A DNA stretch of 64,000 bases from the NCBI RefSeq assembly GCF_050624435.1, contig NC_134538.1, positions 113,658,437-113,722,436 of the forward strand. Direction: 5' to 3'. A program made the translations under genes and the position numbers. Origin of the DNA: Tenrec ecaudatus (lineage: Eukaryota > Chordata > Mammalia > Afrosoricida > Tenrecidae). The first letter of the stretch is position 1. Every line of letters starts with the position of its first letter. The notes below the pieces were generated by a model, which was given only the letters and a program-made list of their open reading frames with translations, ran no database searches and was not told the origin of the DNA. Positions 56,808 to 64,000 of this stretch are shown one piece after another.

Positions 56808-57620
56808 AAAGATTATTTTATTGGGAGTTCTTACAGCTCTTATAACAATCCATATATCAATTGTTTCAAGCATATGTGTACATATCTTGCCATCATTATT
56901 TTCTAAATTTTTATTTTCTATTTGATCCCTTGGTATCAGCTTCCCTCCGCTCCCTCGTGACCCCTTGATCAATTATAAATTCTCATTATTTGTATCTCAT
57001 AACCAACCGCTGTCTCCCTTCTCCCTTCTCCCATGGTTTCTGATGTTCCTCCCCCTGGAGTGGGGGTGTGTTTATGTGGCTTTCATTGTGATGGAACCGG
57101 TTCCCCTTCCTCCCCTTTTGTCTCCACCTTCTCCCTGTCCTCCTGGAATGGCTTCCCCCATTTCTCTTCCTGGATTCCATGCATCGTGAGTTTGTATCGC
57201 TTATCTTTACATGCTCTGGTCTAGCCTGCAGTGAAAGGTAGGACTGGGGTCATGTTGGGTGGGGGGGAGGTGAGGAAGCCCTAAGGAACCAGAGGAATAT
57301 TGTATGTTTCTTCGGTGCTTTACTGTGTCCTGGTTGACTCATCCCTTCTTTGCGACTCTTCTGTGAGGGTATGTCCTATGGCCTACAGATGGTTTTGGGG
57401 ACTCTGCTCCAACCCTCCTCATTCTCAGCAATATGTTTTTGTCTGTTCGTTTGTTTTGGGTTTCTGATGACTGTTTCCTGGACACCTTGTGATCGCACAG
57501 GCTGATGTACTTCTTCCACGTGGGCTTTGCTTCATTATTCTTTAGGCAAGCCCTAGTTCAGGACAATTGATCATCCAGTAGATAATGTTTTGCTTTTTTA
57601 AATTGTGATCTTATCATGTG
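56808..57620 (-). mobile_element. L1 3' UTR, tenrec-type, minus strand
   Basis: Begins at a reverse 3' end ('attttattgggagttcttac', 'tcttataacaatccatatat', 'gaccccttgatcaattataa'), as at 48987. Continues further into the 3' UTR. Confidence 0.85.
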
Positions 57621-57714
57621 TGTTCTCCATTGGGGCTGATGGTATTGCATGTTTAAGTGTTAATACTCTATTTTGGTGGCAAAAGAAAGTACTTTGAAAT
57701 CATAACCACAAGAT

Positions 57715-57850
57715 TTCTATGGATCATTTGGGAAAATTGGGTAAGTTACTTAATTCTATAAACTTTTGTGTACTCAGATATTGAAATTGGGGTAATGACA
57801 ATGTTTTATGCACAGTATTGTGAACACGAAGTGAAAAATGATGCATTTGA
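57715..57850 (+). mobile_element. MIR-like SINE fragment
   Basis: 'gggtaagttacttaattcta' and 'gatattgaaattggggtaat' resemble the MIR centre. Diverged. Confidence 0.5.
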
Positions 57851-57854
57851 TTTA

Positions 57855-58181
57855 CACTGTTGGTGAAGAATATTGAAAGTACCATGGGCTTCCATATAAG
57901 TAAACAAATATGTATAGGAAGAAGTGCGGTCAGAATACCCCGAGAAGCAAAAATGGGGAGATTTTGTGTCACATGGGGTGGACACCATGTAGGAGAGATG
58001 GGTTCTTGGAGGTGGACGTTGTGTTTGGTAAAGCAGAGGGTCAGAGAGAAAGAGTGAGACCCTCAATGGGCTGGGCTGGCAGTGGCTACAACAGTGAGTT
58101 CAAACAGAGCAACAACCGGAGGGTGGTGCAGCCCTAGGGCAGGTTTCAGTCCATTGTCCACAGGGTTGCTAGGAGTTAGGA
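57855..58181 (+). mobile_element. RTE/BovB-like LINE 3' end, interrupted by SPIN
   Basis: 'gtgaagaatattgaaagtac', 'ggtcagagagaaagagtgag', 'agtggctacaacagtgagtt' and 'agggttgctaggagttagga' are consecutive RTE 3' blocks. The tail appears to resume at 58373 with 'agtatggccaaatcaagagc' and ends in 'agtaacagcaac' near 58418. Confidence 0.85.
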
Positions 58182-58372
58182 CAGCGGTTCTCAACAGGTG
58201 GGTAATGGCCCCTTTGGGGAGTCAAATGACCTGTCACAGGGTCGCCTGATTCAGAATGGCATCAAAATTATAGTTATGAAGTAGTAATGAAAATAATTGT
58301 ATGGTTTGGGGTCACCACAACATGAAGAACTGTATTGAAGGGTCACGGCCTGAGGAAGATTGAGACCCACTA
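58182..58372. mobile_element. Nonautonomous SPIN-type hAT transposon in an RTE tail
   Basis: Left end 'cagcggttctcaacaggtgg', interior 'ctgtcacagggtcgcctgat' and 'ttggggtcaccacaacatga', right end 'gattgagacccact'. Flanks 'agttagga' and 'agtatggc' agree at five of eight bases, a decayed 8-bp duplication. Same family as 21137-21326. Confidence 0.85.
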
Positions 58373-58429
58373 AGTATGGCCAAATCAAGAGCATCACACA
58401 AAAGCAGTAACAGCAACATTGTATGCGTA

Positions 58430-59422
58430 TCTGACACCAGCATTTACTAAGTTGATACTTTATGCTAGGAATATATATATGATGTATATGCTACATATTA
58501 CCCAGCAAAACCAAAATACCTTAAGCATGTTTTACTGATTCCTAAGACCTGGAAATGCCAGGGTCCAAATTTAGATATTGTTCTATTGGCAGTGGAACAC
58601 TACTGACATTGCCTTTAACCATCATGTAACCCAAGAAGTCGAGTTTTCAGAAGATGAACCTAATGATTACTTTTATGGCGACCAGGAGAGTATTTTCCTA
58701 GACGTAATACAGACTGTAGCATATAATAGAAACAAGTACTTGGTAAATTATAATATTAATTTTAAAAGACTAGTGTAGCAGCATATATTTCCTTTTGTCT
58801 TTATATGGTTCATGACTTTGACCTATTCCATATTCTAACTTTTAGTTTCATAATTGGAACTTTATATTCATCCTGACTTAGAACTGTTTTATAGTCTTCT
58901 CTGAATATATGTGTTAACCTTCAGATTCCCTCATGCTTATAATTTTTGAAATGAAGGTATCTTGTTTCCACAGTTCACATTAGAACAAGTTATATCTTAC
59001 CAGCTATAGGAGCTGAGGTCAGGTTTGACTCCAGCAGGATATAGATTACCTCATGAGCTTTATTCTTGCTAAAGGAGGTTGAATATTTTAGTCTTTGGGT
59101 GTAGATGATGGATGAAGAGTTTGTGCAGACATCACATTTCAGTTAGGTATAATGGACACTTGTAATAGAAGCCAATGGCAATCTTGGTAAATATTTATTT
59201 CATATCAAATAGTCAACCCTTATTTTCTTGCCACATGTTTTCAGTATTTAGCATGTGCTTGGTCCACGTTGTTCATCCTCTGGGGGTCTTCTCCTCCTCT
59301 TCCTCCTCATTCTCTTCGTTCTCTTCCTCCTCCGCCTTTTTAACTTAATTTTTTATATAAGTGAATTTGTTTGTTGGTTTTTCCATTCATTTGCTTGTCT
59401 TAACCCCAGCCTTGTAGTAACC
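58430..59422. other. Unassigned AT-rich DNA
   Basis: A 66-codon frame at 58578-58778 has an acidic stretch (EVEFSEDEPNDYFYGDQES) but no family match or splice context that I trust. Confidence 0.4.
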
Positions 59423-59495
59423 AGGAAGGAAGGAAGGAAGGAAGGAAGGAAGGAAGGAAGGAAGGAAGGAAGGAAGGAAGGAAGGAAGGAAGGAG
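59423..59495 (+). repeat. (GGAA)n microsatellite, about 18 units
   Basis: Pure tetranucleotide run. It opens a frame encoding KEGR repeats, which is an artefact of the repeat. Confidence 0.97.
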
Positions 59496-59712
59496 GCTGC
59501 TGAGCGATCAGGTGTCAGAATATCTATCTGGAAATCACCCCGGATAAAAATAAAAAGCAACTCCATTCTTCCGTGTTGTTTGTTTTCTACATTCAAGGTA
59601 TTTCATAGATTTGAAGAACCCTGACTGAATTTCTAATCCTATTTCCAACAGGAAAAATTTAAAAATGTGATATTTCTTCCCTTTATCCTTTTTCTCTTTT
59701 AGCTCTTCCTCT

Positions 59713-59737
59713 GTTTTTTGTTGTTGTTGTTGTTGTT
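59713..59737 (+). repeat. (GTT)n microsatellite
   Basis: Seven GTT units after a T run. Confidence 0.9.
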
Positions 59738-59781
59738 ATTGTTCTCTTTCATCCTCAAACATGAAAGAACATTCTCCATTT

Positions 59782-60535
59782 TGTTTTAGTCTGGGTTCAC
59801 TTGGGAAGAGTGACAGATACACTGATGTGCACATATAGCTCTGCCTTGTTCATCTGTTTGCTTGTATTCATGTGTGTGTAGGTGTGTGTGTAACAAAGAG
59901 AGAGCGAAAGAGAGAGAGATGTTGAGATTTATGTCAAGAGAATGATTCACAGTTTAAGAAGTAGGAAATGTAGGACGATTCCAAGTTCATGGGCCAGACG
60001 TTAGACTGGAGGCTTCTCCTGATTTGAATAGGCATGGGGATAGATGAAATCAAGGTCAGCAGGCAAACCACAGAATGCTGACCTCAAAGGAGGATGAATT
60101 CAAGGTCAGCAGATCAAGGCTCCAGAGGTGAATGAATCCAAGACTGACAAGCTAAATGGCAGGCTGCTGATGACTCCCAAGATCAGCAGACAATATGGTA
60201 GGCCATTGGCTCAAGTTCTAAAAGCCAGAAGCTAATGAGCCAGATGCAGGATTTCAGATGCAGAAAAACACAAAACAAACCAAGAACAACAAAAAAAACA
60301 ACCTTCTCCACAGTGTTTCCCTATATTGGAAGCAGACAAAAACTGAGGAAAATTTCTTTCAATTGATTATTTCAGAACTGTAACATCTGTAAGGGTGTGA
60401 TATCCCACTTTAATCTTTTTACAACCAATTAGATGTGATTACGTTGTGTTAGGTCAGGTCATGGGAGATTACTAAGTATTAACTGCCATATCACTGAAAA
60501 TCCTAGCTCAGCCAACTTAACATAAAAACTAACTA
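59782..60535 (-). mobile_element. LTR-like fossil, MaLR-like, minus strand
   Basis: Begins TGTTTTAGTCTGGGTTCACT, the reverse of a MaLR-like LTR end. Internal tandem-like 'aaggtcagcag' words repeat at about 60051, 60104 and 60171. Ends near 'agccaacttaacataaaaac'. Shares blocks with 39430-40230. Old. Confidence 0.65.
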
Positions 60536-61099
60536 GCATATATACATCTATTTTCAGACAGTCCTAAGGGCTCCCAAGGGGAATGGCTGCATCTTGGAAA
60601 ATGTATGATCAGTATCTACCTGATAGTATGTATAATGTACTCAGAAACCCAAACTTCAATTAAAACTGATCTTCTCACTTCTAAAAGGATAAACATATGG
60701 CTTCATACTGATGTCGAAATGGGATTTAGACAAGGAACATGATATGCCTACCAAAATGGCTGACATTTGTTCCAAGGCAAGGCAAGGTAATGACTGCCTG
60801 GAACATTAGCAAGAACGAAAATAAGTCTGTTGTCTAATGCCCCAAGAATTATATTCTGCTGTAACCTTCACTAGCGTCTATGCATATAAACAAACATACA
60901 TAAATACACGCATATATAATTTAATTTATATACATCCAAATATCTATATATATACTGTAAGGTTAATACACTGTACAATAGATATAAAATAGTAATGAAA
61001 CTTTGCCCAGGTGTCTCTTTTTATTTCAATGGGAAAAATATCAAAGGATGGGAGAAAAGGCCAAATCATATGGACTGTGTAAAGCACAAGACAATGTAC

Positions 61100-61275
61100 G
61101 CTTGCCCTGTACTCCCTGGTTTAGCATTCGTCCTCTCAAGTCACCGATTCCTCATTGTAGGAGGAGAAGTCGTTAAATGTAAGCTCTGGGAGGGCAGCAG
61201 TATGTCTATCTTGCTCATCACTTCACCACTGTGATGTCAAAACTACATGATAGGCGCTCAATAAAAACCCTGTGA
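61100..61275 (+). mobile_element. Ancient L2/MIR-like 3' end, plus strand
   Basis: 'gtaagctctgggagggcagc' and 'gataggcgctcaataaaaac' match the conserved L2 3' end. Confidence 0.65.
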
Positions 61276-63284
61276 AAGGAATTAGAGATTCTTGTAAAGG
61301 AACATGTACCGTATACTGTGTGATGCCTTAGGACATTCAAGAAGATTCTTTTGGACAACATGGAAAATGTAACGTATTCAATGCACATTCTTTTTTCCCC
61401 CTTCTTTTTCTTTTCTGTTTGTGTTTACACTCTGACCTAACTTGCTGGTTTCCATAAGTTCAAGGGTCACTTCCTGATTCACAAGAGTGAAAGTAGGGGT
61501 AGGTTTTCTTTGAGGATAACATACCCATGCACATTCTATAACTCATTCACATAGCTAAAAGTAATTAGAATGCTCACTGTTAATTATTCCTTGAATAATT
61601 TGTTCTGAGTAGACTATAGAAGAGATAAAAATATCTTGAGACAGTTGTCTAAGTACCCCGTTCTGCAAAGAAGTTAAACTAATGGACAGATTTAACAGAC
61701 ATACATAGATTTCCCCCCAAATGTTTATCTTCTGGCTTTATTTTTATCAGACTTTCAGGTTGGTTTACCTACTTCAGTCATAAAATTATAGTGAAAAAGA
61801 AAAACAAAAATAATGCTATTATATGACTCAATTGTTTTTTTAGAGCTCAGTTGAAAATAAACGTCCTCATCAAAAATATCCATGTTGGCAATGTAGGATG
61901 CAGCCACTGATATTTGTTAAACTGTTTTGTTGGAGGTACAGAGTTATCTAAAAATGTGGGCTTCCCACATCTCATCTGGGTGTGAACAAAGAACAAGAGA
62001 GAATCGTTTCCCACAACCTCATGCTTTCTTGGTGTAGTCACCTTTAATAATAGAAAGCGAAAGAAGCATTTCCCAGTATATTCATCAAAATTCTATCAGG
62101 AAGCAGATGTGCAGTCTTATTTTTCTTTTAATTCTTGTATTTATTTATTGCACTGCATCTTTCAGCTGTATCTTCCTGTAGAGGGAAATTCCGTCCTTCC
62201 TGCAATAAAAATTTCCCCAATTTTATACACACGCACACATCAAAGCATTATGTACTCACATAAGATAGATGAATATATATATGCATATAATGAATTGCTG
62301 TTTGTGAAAATACACTCTCTCTTATGTGGCCTTTTGATTCTCTATCAATTGGCATGGATATAATGCTTTCCAAGGATTTTTCTGTGATATTATAAAAATA
62401 AATAATAAATAGAAGCAATTTAAGAAAAAATACATTCCTACTAAGATATATACAAGGGATTACAATAATAGAGTGAGCAACTTAGAAAATGATTTCATGT
62501 AGACATCAAAATACGTAATAATAATAACATTTTTTCAGTGTTCTAGCTCTCTCATTTCTACTGCTCCTTCATGGTGAAAAATCTGACCTATAATAGGATA
62601 GCTTCATCTGTAAATCTTCCATATTCTCTATGTATCCATCACATGCCTCCAGATCCCAAATTTCAAACATATCAGGCAATTAAGCATTTGCAATTCATCT
62701 CATCCCCCGCTCTTTGATGGAGGTGATGTCATTTCCGACAGAGGGACACCCAAGTCAGTTTGGCTTTATCATCTCCAGTTGGCTTTCTGTTCTTCTTTGT
62801 CTCATGAAATGCCTGCTGTTTCAGCTTCCATTGGCTGGTGGCTATTCATCTCAACTCACTTTTTGTTGTTGGCTGTAGAATGCTGTTTCAGTCAATTGTT
62901 GACAATTAAAAAAAAATTACATTTGTACTTACAAAGCTTAAGTTTGTATTACTCAGACTATAGCTCTGATTAATTCCTTTTTCTATTTTAAGCCTCCGGG
63001 CCACAAAAGTTGTGGCCTGCTTTACCAAACTGCCAATTCTCTTTTCCTTATCCAACTTCAGACTCTCCCAGGCTTGAATACACAAGATAACTACATAAAG
63101 CACAAGAGCAGGTGTGTGTTTGCTTGTTGAATGCCTTTGCTAACCTCTGGTCATCCAGTGTTACTCATCAGCCAGTTCTGACTCTTGTCCAGTTCAGACG
63201 GGTTTTCATCCATACTTTGTCACTTGTCTGTTCGTATCCATAGTTTATCTCTCTATTCCTCAGTTTCAACATCTTTAAAGAATA
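61276..63284. other. Unassigned AT-rich DNA
   Basis: No gene or clear repeat recognised. Confidence 0.45.
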
Positions 63285-64000
63285 GACAGCACCTGAGACA
63301 CAGTGGGGTGTGTGCGACTGAGCTGACCCCACCACACTGAGGCAAACACTGGGGGCGTGCAATGGAGCTGCGAGGGAAGCAGAGCAAGGAGGTCCCAAGG
63401 GAGTATAAAGGATGGACTTTGGGGCTAGGATGTGGCACCCCTTCAGACTCGTCCGGAAAACACTCCTAAAGGTCAACCAACAGACCTCGAACTACTAACA
63501 GTTTTTTTTTTTTTTGCTGTCTTTTTGTTTTGTTTTTTTTTTTTCATTCTCTTCTTTTAAATTTTGTATGTCAGTGGCTTTTTTGTTTGTTAGCTTGTGG
63601 GTGTTGCTGCCATCAATGCCATGTTCTTATGTGCCACTTTGGTGCTGTCAAAGCCATCCACATTTTTATGCACATATTACTGTATCTGCAGGTCCACCTA
63701 GATAAGATTGTCTGGACAAACAACGTGAGAAGAAAATAACAGGACCAACGGTCCCAGAGGGACACGATAGTGTGGGAGGTAGGGGAAGGGAGGAGGTGTT
63801 GGCCAACCCAGGGACAAGGGAACAATGAGTGGTTCAAAACCAGTGGAGAGAGGGGATGGGAGGACTGGTAGGGAGTGAACAAGGGCAAGGTAACTGAGAG
63901 GAATTACTGAAACCAGAATGAAGCTCAACATGGTAGTGGGATGGGAGGAAAGCGTATGGAAATGGAAGAAAGGAGTAGTAGGCAAAGGGCATACAGAGAA
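63285..64000 (+). mobile_element. L1 LINE 3' UTR, tenrec-type, running off the window
   Basis: 'gctgaccccaccacactgag', 'gtcaaccaacagacctcgaa' and 'ccagggacaagggaacaatg' parallel 44950-45300. T-runs at 63502-63516 and 63530-63544. Truncated by the window edge. Confidence 0.85.

Noticed and set aside
58578-58778. 66-codon acidic frame
   Set aside because: No homology recognised, AT-rich setting, no clear splice or promoter context; chance frame is likelier.
59255-59503. Frame with KEGR repeats
   Set aside because: It is the GGAA microsatellite read in frame.

Overview
This is vertebrate nuclear DNA from an afrotherian mammal, most likely a tenrec (lesser hedgehog tenrec type). Three things point there. 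First, about seventeen copies of the afrotherian tRNA-derived SINE (AfroSINE). Second, at least seven copies of the afrotherian RTE/BovB-like LINE, whose 3' tail resembles that of the SINE. Third, SPIN hAT transposons together with L1 3' UTRs of a kind I recall from tenrec sequence. The species call rests on remembered repeat consensuses and was not searched. Layout: 1-8.25 kb is repeats: an inverted SINE pair, a broken mariner transposase, the end of an L1, an LTR fossil and a long L1 3' UTR. 8.25-10.01 kb holds the only clearly recognisable protein-coding sequence, a processed retrocopy of AP1M2 (AP-1 adaptor mu-2 subunit). It has a 5' UTR remnant, the full coding length, a 3' UTR, a polyadenylation signal, an A-rich tail and a perfect 15-bp target-site duplication, and is broken by one single-base deletion. 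10-28.7 kb is more SINE, RTE, L1, LTR and SPIN sequence plus a 45-bp minisatellite. 28.7-33.8 kb is comparatively poor in young repeats. 34.1-35.6 kb is a strong CpG island, the best candidate for a real promoter or first exon here, but I cannot name a gene. 36-44 kb is mostly unique, AT-rich DNA with scattered SINEs and microsatellites. 44.7-64 kb returns to L1 3' UTRs, nested RTE/LTR/SPIN insertions, old MIR/L2 remnants and another L1 that runs off the right edge. I see no intact host gene, operon, CRISPR, tRNA or rRNA gene, and no convincing new biological system. The most informative signals are evolutionary: an almost intact retrocopy carrying a specific splice form, datable nested insertions (LTR in RTE, SPIN in RTE tail, SINE in LTR, MITE in L1), a TA-flanked 82-84 bp MITE family with four clear copies, and two RTE copies that both lose sequence just after the same endonuclease motif.
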